A stretch of DNA of 64,000 nucleotides, from contig NZ_HF570108.1 of the NCBI RefSeq assembly GCF_000297395.2, positions 4,491,910 to 4,555,909 on the forward strand, read 5' to 3'. Positions 34,546 through 45,300 of the stretch are shown piece by piece. The notes beneath the pieces were generated by a model. That model worked only from the letters and a program-made list of their open reading frames with translations. It was not told where the DNA came from and made no database searches. The translations under genes and the position numbers were made by a program. Each line of letters starts with the position of its first letter. Position 1 is the stretch's first letter. Origin of the DNA: Micromonospora lupini str. Lupac 08. Lineage in GTDB: Bacteria > Actinomycetota > Actinomycetes > Mycobacteriales > Micromonosporaceae.

Positions 34546-34839
34546 ATGGCTAAGGGCTACTGGGTCAGTGTCTACCCCGCCATTTCCGACCCCGAGAGGC
34601 TGACTGCCTACAACCAACTGGCCGGTCCGGCTGTCCAGGCTCGGAGCGGGCGCATCCTGTCCCGTGGCGGTCGAGTCGTGGCTCACGAAGCCGGAATCAC
34701 GCAACGCGTCGTTCTGGTCGAGTTCGACAGCTTTGAACAGGCCGTCGCGGCATACGAGAGCGAGGCGTACCAGAAGGCGCTGGTGGCCCTCTCCGACGGC
34801 GTCGAACGCGACTTCCGCATCATCGAAGGCGTCGACTGA
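34546..34839 (+). CDS. DUF1330 domain protein
   Basis: A 97-residue protein of the DUF1330 (dimeric alpha/beta barrel) family, with KGYWVSVYPAISDPERL, VVLVEFDSFEQAVAAY and a terminal FRIIEGVD. The ATG is preceded by an excellent AGGAGG at 7-nt spacing. Family members are small and often stand beside LysR regulators; activity is undefined. Here it is divergent from such a regulator. Confidence 0.87.
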   Translation: MAKGYWVSVYPAISDPERLTAYNQLAGPAVQARSGRILSRGGRVVAHEAGITQRVVLVEFDSFEQAVAAYESEAYQKALVALSDGVERDFRIIEGVD

Positions 34840-34852
34840 CCGGCGTCGACGC

Positions 34853-36112
34853 CTACGTCGCCCCGGGCGGCGATGCGCTGGTCCCCCGTGCGCCCTCGCT
34901 ACCCCCGGGCGGACCCGCGCCGCCACCAGGCGAATCGCGCAGGTGGCTCGCCAGCGTGTCTGCCCCACCGACGAGGCTGAGCACCACGGTGGCCATGACC
35001 AGGACCGCCAGTCCCGGCAGCAGGGCGCCGACCGGGACTGCCGCCACCAGCACCAGCGCCCCGGCCAGCCGGCGGATGGGGCGCCGCCCGACGACCTCGT
35101 GCTCCGCCCAGCCCTGCGCGAGGAGGAACAGCGCCGGACCGCCCAGCACGATGACGGCCGTCGGCAACGTGCCCTCGCCGGTGGGGTGGGCGATGACCAG
35201 TTCGAATCCGACCGCGGTGATCAGCACGCTGGCGACCGTCACGAGGTGGACGTAGGTCGCCCTCTCGCCGAGTCGCGCCGGGGTCTGCGATTCGCGGATC
35301 GCCGCGGGGAGCCGGTGTCCGGAGCGGTGGAAGTAGATCCGCCAGAACAGCACGGTGACAGCGAACGCGACGACGAAGCCGGCGACCTCCGCGGGGGTCA
35401 TCGGGGCCGCGCTGGAGGCCAGGCCGATCACCAGGATCGCCTCGCCGAGCGCGATCAGGAACACCTGCTGGTAGCGCTCGACCAGGTGAACGCCGTTGAT
35501 CACCCACTGGTTCACCCGGGAGGCGCCGAGCCGGGGTATCGGCCAGCCGGTGGCGAACCCGACGTACTCGACGGTCAGGGCGCCGGCCCAGACCGCGGGC
35601 CGGGCGTGCTCGCTCACGGCGGCCCCGACGAGCCAGGGCACCGCGGCGACGGCCGTCCAGATCGTGATGCGGGTCGTCACCAGCCGTCGCGGGTGGCCGC
35701 GCAGCGCCAGGGTGAGCGCGAGCGGCCGGCCGAGCTGGATGGTGACGTAGGTGCCGGCGAACAGTACGGCTCGACCGCCGAACGCGTGGGGCATCGCGAT
35801 GGCAAGGACGAGCGCGCCGAACATGACCACGATCACCAACGCCTGGACGAACGCCAGCGCCGGGTCGTAGAGGCTGGTGACCCAGGCCGCCAACATCCAG
35901 ATCAACCAGAGCAGCAGGAAGAAGAACAGCGCCTCGACGGCGCCCGCCAGCACGTCGCGATCGGGCTCGCGGGCGTTCAACTCGCTGATCAGCCGTTGTG
36001 CCACCCGGGTGAGGGCGAAGACGAAGGCCAGGTCGAAGAAGAGTTCGAGGAACGCCGCCCGGGGTGAGGCCACCGGATCCCGCAGAAGCCGTGCCGTCCA
36101 CGCGTCCGACAT
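34853..36112 (-). CDS. LtrA-family (low temperature requirement A) membrane protein
   Basis: A 419-residue membrane protein with about 12 segments. The family opening FLELFFDLAFVFALTRVAQ is present, and ALGEAILVIG in the middle. The ATG at 36112 has GAGGGG about 8 nt upstream; a GTG three codons earlier has no room for a ribosome binding site. The family was named from a Listeria cold-growth mutant; its transport role is unknown. Confidence 0.87.
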   Translation of the reverse strand: MSDAWTARLLRDPVASPRAAFLELFFDLAFVFALTRVAQRLISELNAREPDRDVLAGAVEALFFFLLLWLIWMLAAWVTSLYDPALAFVQALVIVVMFGALVLAIAMPHAFGGRAVLFAGTYVTIQLGRPLALTLALRGHPRRLVTTRITIWTAVAAVPWLVGAAVSEHARPAVWAGALTVEYVGFATGWPIPRLGASRVNQWVINGVHLVERYQQVFLIALGEAILVIGLASSAAPMTPAEVAGFVVAFAVTVLFWRIYFHRSGHRLPAAIRESQTPARLGERATYVHLVTVASVLITAVGFELVIAHPTGEGTLPTAVIVLGGPALFLLAQGWAEHEVVGRRPIRRLAGALVLVAAVPVGALLPGLAVLVMATVVLSLVGGADTLASHLRDSPGGGAGPPGGSEGARGTSASPPGAT

Positions 36113-36197
36113 CCGGTACACCCCTCGGGCATCAACGATCTTTCGGACGGGGGGTTGCGCGCGATCCGCCCAGTGCGAGGGTTCCTATAGTCGGGTG

Positions 36198-36806
36198 GTG
36201 GGCACGGAACAGGTACGCCAGGCGTACGCCTCGGTCGCGGATCTCTACATCGAACTGTTCGGCACGCGTGCGAAGGTGGACGCCGACGATCTCGCCCTCA
36301 TCGCCCGGCACCTGGGGGGCCGACCCGGTCCGGTGCTCGACCTGGGCTGCGGCCCGGGTCACTTCACCGACTACCTTCGGTCGCTGGGCGTCGACGCCAC
36401 GGGCATCGACGTGGTCCCCGAGTTCATCGCCCACGCGCGGGCGACCCACCCCGGCGGCAGCTACCGCCTCGGGTCGCTTGACGACCTCGACGTCGCCGAC
36501 CACTCCGTCGCCGGCATCCTGGCCTGGTACTCGCTGATCCACCTGCCGCCGCAGCGCCTCGACGGCGTGCTCACCGCGTTCCGGCGTGCCCTGGCCCCGT
36601 CCGGAAGGTTGGTGCTGGGCCTCTTCGCCGGCGACGAGGTCGACGCCTTCGACCACAAGGTCACCACCGCCTACCGGTGGCCCGTCGACGAGATCTCCGA
36701 GCGACTGACGCGAGCCGGCTTCACGGAGGTCGAGCGCCTGGAGCGCCCCGACGGCGGCGTCCATCGGCCGCACTACGCCATCGCGGCGGTCGCCACCGAA
36801 GGGTGA
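36198..36806 (+). CDS. Class I SAM-dependent methyltransferase
   Basis: A 202-residue methyltransferase. Motif I is VLDLGCGPGHFT, followed by acidic post-I GIDVVPEFI and a motif II-like strand. Two adjacent GTG codons (36195, 36198) are possible starts. There is no Shine-Dalgarno sequence, but TATAGT at 36186-36191 lies at -10 distance, so the transcript may be leaderless. The substrate is unknown; the fold matches small-molecule methylases. It converges on the TetR gene. Confidence 0.85.
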   Translation: MGTEQVRQAYASVADLYIELFGTRAKVDADDLALIARHLGGRPGPVLDLGCGPGHFTDYLRSLGVDATGIDVVPEFIAHARATHPGGSYRLGSLDDLDVADHSVAGILAWYSLIHLPPQRLDGVLTAFRRALAPSGRLVLGLFAGDEVDAFDHKVTTAYRWPVDEISERLTRAGFTEVERLERPDGGVHRPHYAIAAVATEG

Positions 36807-36834
36807 GCGGGCGGCACCGTCCTCAGCTGTGGGG

Positions 36835-37446
36835 CTAGGAGTCGCCTGTTCCGTGGCGCAGTTGGGCGAAGGCCTGGTCCGCCTCGACTATCGCCTCGGG
36901 TTGCACATCGTGCGCGGTCCGCCCATCGGCGATCCTCTGCCAGTTGGTCCGGGCCAGGACGCGGTGAACCGCGATCACCTGGGCGGCCTGCAGTCGGGCT
37001 CCGATGCCCGGACCGAGGACGGCGGCCAGTGCGTCCTCGTCGTCGAGCAGGTACTGCGTGAGCCGTCCCGCCAGGCTCGGGGTGGTGAACACCAGCCGAT
37101 GAAACGCCACCACCTCGGGATGATCATTGAGACCGGTGACCGGCTCGAAGCGATCGAGACCGGCTCGGAAATGCCTGTGCAGCGCCGTCAGGGGCGCGAT
37201 GTCGGGCCCACGGTCGCGTACCACTCGCGCGGCCTCACCGTTGTGGTCCGCGAAACGGTGCAGGACCAGGTCTTCCTTGGTGGCGAAGTAGCGGAACAGG
37301 GTCGGTTTCGACACCTCGGCCGTGGCGGCGATGTCGGAGACCGACACCTGCTCGAACCCGCGCGCCAGGAACAGCGAGATCGCCGCATCGGCGATCGCGT
37401 CCCGCGTTCGCAGCTTCTTGCGGGCGCGTAGCCCGACCGGCTCCAT
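36835..37446 (-). CDS. TetR-family regulator
   Basis: A 203-residue protein with the TetR HTH (FEQVSVSDIAATAEVSKPTL, then FRYFATKEDLV) and a C-terminal ligand domain (TetR_C_17-like pattern). The ATG at 37446 or the GTG just before it can start it. It is divergent from the NmrA-like gene, with a 30-bp palindromic operator between them, so it most likely represses both. Confidence 0.88.
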   Translation of the reverse strand: MEPVGLRARKKLRTRDAIADAAISLFLARGFEQVSVSDIAATAEVSKPTLFRYFATKEDLVLHRFADHNGEAARVVRDRGPDIAPLTALHRHFRAGLDRFEPVTGLNDHPEVVAFHRLVFTTPSLAGRLTQYLLDDEDALAAVLGPGIGARLQAAQVIAVHRVLARTNWQRIADGRTAHDVQPEAIVEADQAFAQLRHGTGDS

Positions 37447-37467
37447 CACCGTGCCAGACTAACATTC

Positions 37468-37497
37468 GTTACCGGGTTGCTTTTTTAACCCAGTAAC
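37468..37497. promoter_or_regulatory. TetR operator between tetR and the NmrA-like gene
   Basis: GTTACCGGGTT (37468-37478) and AACCCAGTAAC (37487-37497) form an inverted repeat with 10 of 11 positions matched and an 8-nt T-rich spacer. It lies 21 bp before the tetR start and 14 bp before the NmrA-like ATG, placed to block both promoters. Confidence 0.75.
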
Positions 37498-37511
37498 GGT
37501 TTCATGGGGGC

Positions 37512-38453
37512 ATGGAACAGGTAGACACCGCGCTGCACTCCGTCAACGATGGCGAGATTGCCATGACACCCGCAGGAGGACCTCCGGTACTTGTCACAGG
37601 GGCGACCGGCCGCGTCGGACGCGGCGTCGTCGACCTGCTGACCGATGCGGGCGTGCCGGTCCGTGCCCTCGTGCGCCGCTCCGAGACGGCGGCGACGCTG
37701 CCCACCACCGTCGATATCGTCACCGGCGATCTCACCGTGCCCGAGTCGCTCGACGACGCACTGCACGGCGTCAGTACGGTCTTCCTGGTCTGGACCGCTC
37801 CTGCGCAGACCGCGGCGGCCGTCGTGGAGCGGCTGGCCGCCCAGGCGCAGCGGGTCGTCTACCTGTCCGCACCACACCAGACCCCGCACCCGTTCTTCCA
37901 GCAACCGAACCCGATGGCGGCGTTGCACGCGGAGATCGAGCGGCTCATCTCGGCCGCCGGACTCGACTCGACGATCATCCGACCAGGGATGTTCGCGTCG
38001 AACGCCCTCTCCTGGTGGGCAGCCGCCATCCGCGGCGACGGCGTGGTCCGGTGGCCGTACGGCGCGGCCGAGACGGCGCCCGTCGACGACCGAGATGTGG
38101 CCGAGGTCGTCGCGCGGACCCTGTACGAGGACGGGCACGCAGGCGGTGACTACGTCCTGACCGGCCCCGAATCACTCAGTCAGGCCCAACAGGTGAGCAT
38201 CATCGGTGACACGCTGGGCCGCCCGATCACGTTCGAGGAACTGTCGCCCGACGACTTCCGACGCCAGACTCCGGAAACCGCACGCTCGGCGGTGGACATG
38301 CTCCTGGCCGCCTGGGACGCCACGACGGGACACCCGGCATACGTGACATCCACGATATTCGACATCCTCGGTACACCACCGCGAACGTTCCGCCAGTGGG
38401 TAGCCGACCACGCCACCGCCTTCACCGGGGACCCCCACCCGGCGAACCCGTGA
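37512..38453 (+). CDS. NmrA-like NAD(P)-binding oxidoreductase
   Basis: A 313-residue atypical short-chain dehydrogenase. The dinucleotide loop is VLVTGATGRVGRGV (about 27-40), after a 17-residue lead; an ATG at 37563 would start closer to the fold. RRSETAATL suits NADP binding. The active-site Tyr/Lys pair of classical SDRs is absent, as in NmrA and quinone-reductase-like (azoreductase/QOR2) members. It probably reduces quinones or senses redox state, induced through the divergent TetR protein. Confidence 0.83.
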   Translation: MEQVDTALHSVNDGEIAMTPAGGPPVLVTGATGRVGRGVVDLLTDAGVPVRALVRRSETAATLPTTVDIVTGDLTVPESLDDALHGVSTVFLVWTAPAQTAAAVVERLAAQAQRVVYLSAPHQTPHPFFQQPNPMAALHAEIERLISAAGLDSTIIRPGMFASNALSWWAAAIRGDGVVRWPYGAAETAPVDDRDVAEVVARTLYEDGHAGGDYVLTGPESLSQAQQVSIIGDTLGRPITFEELSPDDFRRQTPETARSAVDMLLAAWDATTGHPAYVTSTIFDILGTPPRTFRQWVADHATAFTGDPHPANP

Positions 38454-38566
38454 CCACCCTCGGCATCACCTGACCTGCTCACTCGGGTCGCGCGCAGCGG
38501 ACACCGCGAGGAACCCTCAGCCGACGCTAAGACCGCTGTCACGGCCCGTTCCTAGCGTGTGCGGGC

Positions 38567-39382
38567 ATGGCGACACCACACGTATCCGTGCCGACGACCG
38601 CCACCCGAGCGGCCGACGCCGCAGCCTGGTTGAGCTGCGTCGCGCCCCGCCCGGCCGCTCGGCTGCGGCTGGTGTGCCTGCCGTACGCCGGCGCCGGCGC
38701 TGCCGCGTACCGGCCCTGGGCCAGTCTGCTGGGCGACGACGTGGAGCTGTGGACCGCGCAGTTGCCCGGCCGTGAGCGTCGGTTGGCCGACCCGCCGCTG
38801 AGCACGATGGACGAGCTGGCGCCCCCACTTGTCGACGCGATCGTCGAGCGGGTGCGGGCGCCGTTCGCGATCTTCGGGCACAGCATGGGCGGCCTGATCG
38901 GGTACGAGGTGGCTGCCCGCCTGGTCGCGCGGGGCGGCCCCGTACCGCGGCGTCTGGTGGTCTCGGCGGCCCGCCCGCCGCGAAACGCCGCGCCGCTCGG
39001 CGCGGCGCACCGCCTCGACGACGCGGCGCTGACGCGGTGGCTGCACGACCTTGGCGGAATCCCCGACGAGGTGCTCGCCGACCCGGGCCTGCTGGAGCTG
39101 ATCCTTCCCACGGTGCGGGCCGACCTGACGGTGGTGGCGTCGTACCGGCCGGCGATCGTGCCGCCGCTGCCGCTGCCGGTGGACGCGGTGGCGGCGGCCG
39201 ACGACCCGCTGGTCAGCCCGGACGAGGTCGCCGGCTGGGCGGCCTGCACCGACTCAGGTTTCTCGCTGACCGTCGTGCCCGGGGGTCACCTCTACCTGCA
39301 CGACTCTCCTCCCCCGCTGTCCCGCCTGCTCGGCGGCGGGCCGGCCACCGACCGCGCGTACGTCGAAGGGGCCACCCGATGA
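38567..39382 (+). CDS. Type II thioesterase
   Basis: A 271-residue alpha/beta hydrolase opening the biosynthetic cluster. Catalytic motifs are GHSMGG (Ser) and VVPGGHLYLH (His), with a thioesterase II start LVCLPYAGAGAAAYRPW. It removes wrong or stalled acyl groups from carrier domains of NRPS/PKS lines. Its stop overlaps the NRPS start by 4 bp, so they are translated together. A -10-like TAGCGT (38553-38558) lies just before the ATG and may mark the cluster promoter. Confidence 0.9.
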   Translation: MATPHVSVPTTATRAADAAAWLSCVAPRPAARLRLVCLPYAGAGAAAYRPWASLLGDDVELWTAQLPGRERRLADPPLSTMDELAPPLVDAIVERVRAPFAIFGHSMGGLIGYEVAARLVARGGPVPRRLVVSAARPPRNAAPLGAAHRLDDAALTRWLHDLGGIPDEVLADPGLLELILPTVRADLTVVASYRPAIVPPLPLPVDAVAAADDPLVSPDEVAGWAACTDSGFSLTVVPGGHLYLHDSPPPLSRLLGGGPATDRAYVEGATR

Positions 39383-42300
39383 CCCAGGACCTGCACCCGG
39401 ACCTCGCCGACCTCACCCCCGAGCAGCGGGAGCTGCTGGCCCTGCGCCTGCGCCAGACCCGTGCCAGCCAGGCCCGCGCCGGCCGCCCCGACACCGACGC
39501 GACGCCGGCCACGGTGGACTACCCGCTCTCGTTCACCCAGGAGCAGCTCTGGTTCCTGGACCGGCTGGAGCCGGGCACGCCTGTCTACAACGTGCCCTTC
39601 GCGGAACGGATCAGCGGGCCGCTGGACGTCGCGGCGCTGCACCGGGCGGTCAACGCGGTGGTGGCCCGACACGACGCGCTGCGCATCGTGTTCGCGTCCG
39701 TCGACGGCGTCGTCACCCAGCGGGTGTCGGACGCCCTGGAGGTGCCGCTCCCGGTCCTCGACCTGACGGCGGTGCCGGAGTCGGAGCGGCAGGCGGCGGT
39801 CGACCGGGAGGTCGCCGCGCACGCGGCGGTCACCTTCGACCTCACCAGCGGGCCGCTGCTCGCCGTACGGCTGCTCGCCCTCGCCGCCGACGAGCACCTG
39901 CTGTTGGTGACCGCCCACCACATCGTCTTCGACGCCTGGTCGGCGGGCGTGTTCGTCGAGGAGCTGGTGAGCTGGTACGGCGAGTTCGCCGCCGACGTGC
40001 CGGCCGGGCTGCCCGCGCTGCCCACCCGGTTCGTCGCGCACGTCGCCGCCCGCCGCCGGCCGGAGGCCGAACGGGAGCTGGCCGGTCACCTGGCGCACTG
40101 GCGGGAACGGCTCGCCTCGGCGCCGGCCCGCTCGACGCTGCCACCGGACCGCCCCCGGCCGCCGGTGCAGACCCACCGTGGCCGCAGCCTGCCGTTCACC
40201 GTCGACGCCGAGGTGACCGAAGCCCTCGCCGGGCTGGCCCGGGGCGCCGGGGCCACAGTCAACGCGGTGGTCCTCGCCGGACTGACCGCCCTGCTGCGGC
40301 AGGCCACCGGCCAGGACGACCTGCTGCTCGGCATGCCCGCCGCCGGCCGGGCGAGCACCGACCTGGAACCGCTGATCGGCTGCTTCGCCACCATGCTGGT
40401 GCTGCGGGTGGACACCGGCGGCGACCCGAGCGTGCGCGACCTCGTCCGGCGGGTGCACCGCACGGTCAGCGAGGCGTACGCGCACCAGGAGGCCCCGTAC
40501 GCGCGGGTGGTGGAGGAGGTCCGGCCGGTCCGCGACCCCAGCGTGAACCCGCTGTTCCAGGTGCTGGCCACGATGACCGACGGCGGGGTGCGGGAGCGGC
40601 AGGCCGCCGGAGTCACCTTCCGGCCGGTGCCCGCGGAGAGCGGCCTCACCGACTTCGACCTGTTCGTCAGCCTGACCGTCCAGGGTGACCGGATCGAGGG
40701 TGCTGTCGACTTCAACGCCGACCTGTACCTCGACGAGACCATTGCCGCGACTGTGGGCCGGCTGCCGGAGCTGCTGCGCGCCATGGCGGACGCACCGGAC
40801 CGACAGCTGTCGGAGGTGACCGGCCTGCGCCGGCACCGCATCGCCCTGGCGGCCACCTTCACCGTGGACCCGCTGCGCGACCCGGTGGAGTTCTGGCTGC
40901 GCTTCCTGCGCGTACCCGCGTCGGTGGAGCTGGCCGGGTACGGCCAGTTGGTGGCCCACCTGCTGGCCGGGCCGACGGCCGACGCCACGGTCTGCCTGCT
41001 GCGGTGGGAGGACTGGCTGCGCCGGCAGGACGAAACCGCCGGCGAGGCGGCCCTGGACGCGGCGATGGACGACCTGGACGCGGCGGTGGCCGCGTACCGG
41101 CGGCGGACCAATGCCCCGCTGCTGCTTGTGGTCTGCCCGGCGTCGCCGGGCGCCGCCGGTCGGCACGGCGAGCGGTCCGGCCGGCTCGACGACAGGCTTG
41201 CCGCGTTGGCGGCCCGCACCCCGGGGGTCCACGCGGCCTGGGCGACCGACCATGCCGGCGCCTACCCGGTGACGCCTGTGAACGACGAGCGCGCGGACGA
41301 GTTGGGCCACGTGCCGTACACGGGCGAGTACTTCGCTGCGCTGGGCACGATCGTGCTGCGTGAGCTGCGGCGCCTCGTGGGCCAGCCCCGCCGGCTGGTG
41401 CTCGTCGACGGCGAGCGGCTGCCGCTCGACCGGATCACCGACGCGCTGCCCGTTCACGAGGTGCGGCCGTTCTCGGCCGACGCGTTGTCCGACGCCGACC
41501 CGGCCACCACTGTGGTGCTCGACACCGACGCGGAGGCCGTCGCGGCGCTGCGCGAGGCGTACCCGGGCGTGCTGGCGCTGGCCGTGCCCGCCGGGTGGGA
41601 CGAGCTGCGCCGGCTGCTCGCCCACGTCTGGCCGCTTGACCCACAGGCACCGGGGACTGCCACCGGGGCGAGCGGGCTGCGGACGACGATCGGGGCGGAG
41701 CGGGCCGCGTACGTCGTCGAGGAGTTGAGCACCGCCGCGGCGATCGCCGACCGCAGCCGCCCGGCCCCGGCGCGCGTCGACGCGGCCGACGAGGAGATCG
41801 TCGCGCCGCGCACCCCGACCGAGGAGCGACTGGCCGGTCTCTGGGCCGCCGCGCTCGGCGTCGAACAGGTAGGCGTGACAAGCGACTTCTTCCACCTCGG
41901 CGGACACTCGCTGCTCGCCACCGGCCTGCTGTCGCAGGTGCAGGCCGAGTTCGGCCGGGAGGTGTCGCTCTACACCCTGTTCACCAACCCGACAGTGGCC
42001 GGGCTCGCCGCCGTGCTGGACGCCGACCCGGACGCCACCGCGCTCGCCCCGCTCACGCCCGCCCCGGCCGGCACACCGACGGTGGCGTCCTCGGCGCAGG
42101 TGCGGCTCTGGGCCCTCGACCAGCTCGGCGACGACGTCGTCCGGCACAACACCACGGCCGCCGTCGAGCTGCGCGGCGACCTCGACACGACGTCGCTGCG
42201 CCGGGCGTTCGACGACGTGCTGGCCCGGCACGACGTGCTGCGGACCACCTTCTCCGACCGGGGCGGCGAACCGGAACCCGTCGTGCGCCCGCACGTCGAC

Positions 42301-45300
42301 CCGTGGCTGGAGACGCTGGACCTGACCGGTCTGGCGGCGGCGAAGCAGGCCCGGGCGCTGCGCCGGGCGGCGGCCGAGCTGGCCGCGCACCGGTACGACC
42401 TGAACGCCGGCCCGCTGGTGCGGGCCCGCCTGCTGCGGCTGCCGGACCAGCGCTGGCACCTGCTGCTCGGCATGCACCACATCGTCTGCGACAACACCTC
42501 GTGGAGCATCCTGCTCGACGACCTCGCCGCCCGGTACGCCCACCACGCCACGGGCGTCGACCGGCCGCTGCCGCCGCTGCCGGTGCAGTTCGCCGACTAC
42601 ACCCGACACCAGCGCGACTGGTTGGCGTCGACCGCCGTCGAGCCGCACCTGACGTACTGGCGGGAGCGGCTGGCCGACGCGCCGCCGCTGCTGGACCTGC
42701 CCACCGACCACCCCCGACCCGCGGAGCGCTCGGACGTCGCCGGCTACCAGGCGCAGCGGCTGGGCGCCGGGCTCGGCGCGGCGGTGCGGGAGCTGGCCCG
42801 GGCGGAGGGGGTCACCCCGTTCGCCGTGCTGCTTGCCGGTTTCGCCGCCCTGCTGCACGCCGAGAGCGGGCAACCGGACCTGGTGCTCGGCGCGCCCACC
42901 GCCGGCCGGGAACGCGCCGAACTCGCCCCGCTGATCGGCTGCTTCGCCGACCTCCTGCCGCTGCGGATGGACGTCGGCGGCCGACCCACCTTCCGACAGT
43001 TGGTGACCCGGGCGTACCGCACGGCGCGGGAGGCGTACCGGCACCAGGGGCTGCCGTTTGCGACGATCGTGGAGGCGCTGCGGCTGCCCCGGCAGGCCGC
43101 GTACCACCCGCTGTTCCAGTGCGTGCTCAACGTCCTGGACGGCGCCGACGAGCTGCCGGAGTTCGCGGGGCTGGCCGCCACACCTGTCGACGTGCCGAGC
43201 GTCGGCGTCGACTTCGACCTCTTCCTCAGCGTCACCTGGCAGGGCGAGGACCTGCACGCCGACCTGGCGTACCGGGCCGACCTGTTCGGGCCGGAGCGGA
43301 TGGTCCGGCTGCTGACCGGGCTCGCGAAGGTGCTCGACGAGGGAGTTCGCCGACCGGACGCCCCGCTCGGCGGGGGACGGCGCGCGCCGGCGCCCCGCCG
43401 CCTCGCCCCGCCGGCACCCCGGCTGGTCGTCGGCGGGACCGTCGAGGTGCCGGGGCTGGCGGCGACCGTCCGCTTCTGGACCGGGCTGCTCGGCCTGCCG
43501 CACGCCCTCGAACAGCTCGCGCCCGGCGCGCTGCTGCGGCTGCTGCGCGACCCGGCCGCCGGCCTGGCGACCGGCCGACGGGACCACAACGTGCTGGTGC
43601 TGCGCTGGGAGGACCGGCTCACACCCGGCCCGCTCGGCGCGGGCATCGTCGGGCTGCGCGACTTCTGCACCGAACTGCTGGCGGCGCTTGACGTCCACCG
43701 GGGACACAGCGCGGCGGCGCTGACGATCGTGGTGTGCCCGCCGTCGCCGCCGTACCGGACGTCGCCGTGGAGCGCGGTCCTCGCGGAGCTGACCGCGCGG
43801 TTGGCCGAGGCCCGGCCGGACGTCGACGTCGTCGCGGTCGAGGCGTGGGCGCGGCGCTACCGGGTGCCGGAGCTGTTCACCGGTGACGCCTGGTCACCGG
43901 AGCTGGCGGCGGTCACCGCGACGCTGCTGGTGCGACGGGCGGTGCGGCACCCGACCCTGGGCCGGCTCGTCGTACCGGCCGGGCCCGCGCACCGGCAGGC
44001 CGAGCTGGCCCGGCTGCTCGCGGCCCAGGCCCGGTCCGGGCGCGAGGTGCTGCTCACCACGACGCCGCGGGGCGCGGAGCTGTCCGCCCTGATCACCGCC
44101 GGGATCATCGGGTACGCCCCGACCCCTCCCACCGACGCGGCCACGCTGGTCCTGCACCCGGCCACCGAACCTGCGCCACCGGACGCCCCGGCGCTGCCCT
44201 TCGACCCGGCGGACGGGCCGGTGGACGTCCTCCGTGGCCTGTGGTCCCTCGACGCGGCCGTCTCCGGTGCCGCCGACGCGCCTGTCGACCGGATTCCCGC
44301 CGGCCTGCTCGCCGAGGTGGCCACCGAGCTGGGCGACGCGGTGGCGCTGCGCCTCGCGGTCACCGACGGGTACCGACGCTCGGCCGACCGGGCCGCCGCC
44401 GCGCCGCGCACCGACCGGGAACGTCAGCTCGTGGCGATCTGGTCGGAGCTGCTGCGCACCAACCAGCTCGGCATCAACGACGACTTCTTCGCCGCCGGCG
44501 GTGACTCGCTGCTCGCGATGCAGCTCGTCGCCCGCTGCGCGACGGCCGGCATCCAGGTCACCCCGCGGCAGCTCGTACGCCACCCCACGGTCGCCGAGCT
44601 GGCCGCCAGTCTGGGTGACTCGGCCCCGAGCGGGACGGTGACGCCTGACGCCGAGCAGGGCGCGGTGCACGGCGACGCGCCGCTGACCGGCGCGCAGCGC
44701 TGGTTCACCGACCTGGTCGCCCCCACCATGGGCCGGCCCGCCCTGTTCAACCACCCCTACTACCTTGAGTTGGCCCGCCCGCTGCCGGCCGAGCTGGTCC
44801 GCGAGGCGGTCCGCCGGCTGGTGGCCCAGCACGACGCGCTGCGGCTGCGCCTGACCCGCCAGCCGGACGGGAGCTGGCGTCAGCACCACGCCGACCCCGC
44901 CGACGCCGTCCCGTTCGTCAGCCACGACCTGACCGGCCTTCCGGTCGACGAGCGGGAGGCCGCCGTCGAGGCCCGCTGCGCCGAGGCGCAGACCGGCCTG
45001 GACCTCACCGCCGGACCGCTGGCCCGGGTGGCGCACTTCCGGCTCGGCCCGGAGCTGCCCGACCGGCTGCTGCTCGTCAACCACCACCTGGTCGTCGACG
45101 CGGTCTCCCGGGGCGTGCTCCTCGCCGACCTGGAAACGCTCTGCGACCAGCTCGAACGCGGGGTCGAGCCGGCGTTGCAGGCGAAGACCACGTCGTACCG
45201 CGCCTGGGCGCGGTGGCTAGCCGAGTACGCGGGCTCCGCGGCGCTGCGCGAGCAGGTGCCGTTCTGGCTGGCGCAGGCCGACGACGGAGTGCTCCCCCGG

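Noticed and set aside
39292..43707. A 1471-residue open frame on the minus strand across the NRPS
   Set aside because: It is Arg/Gly/Ala/Pro-rich without any recognisable domain, while the plus strand has clear condensation and carrier motifs. It is a by-product of high-GC codon bias.
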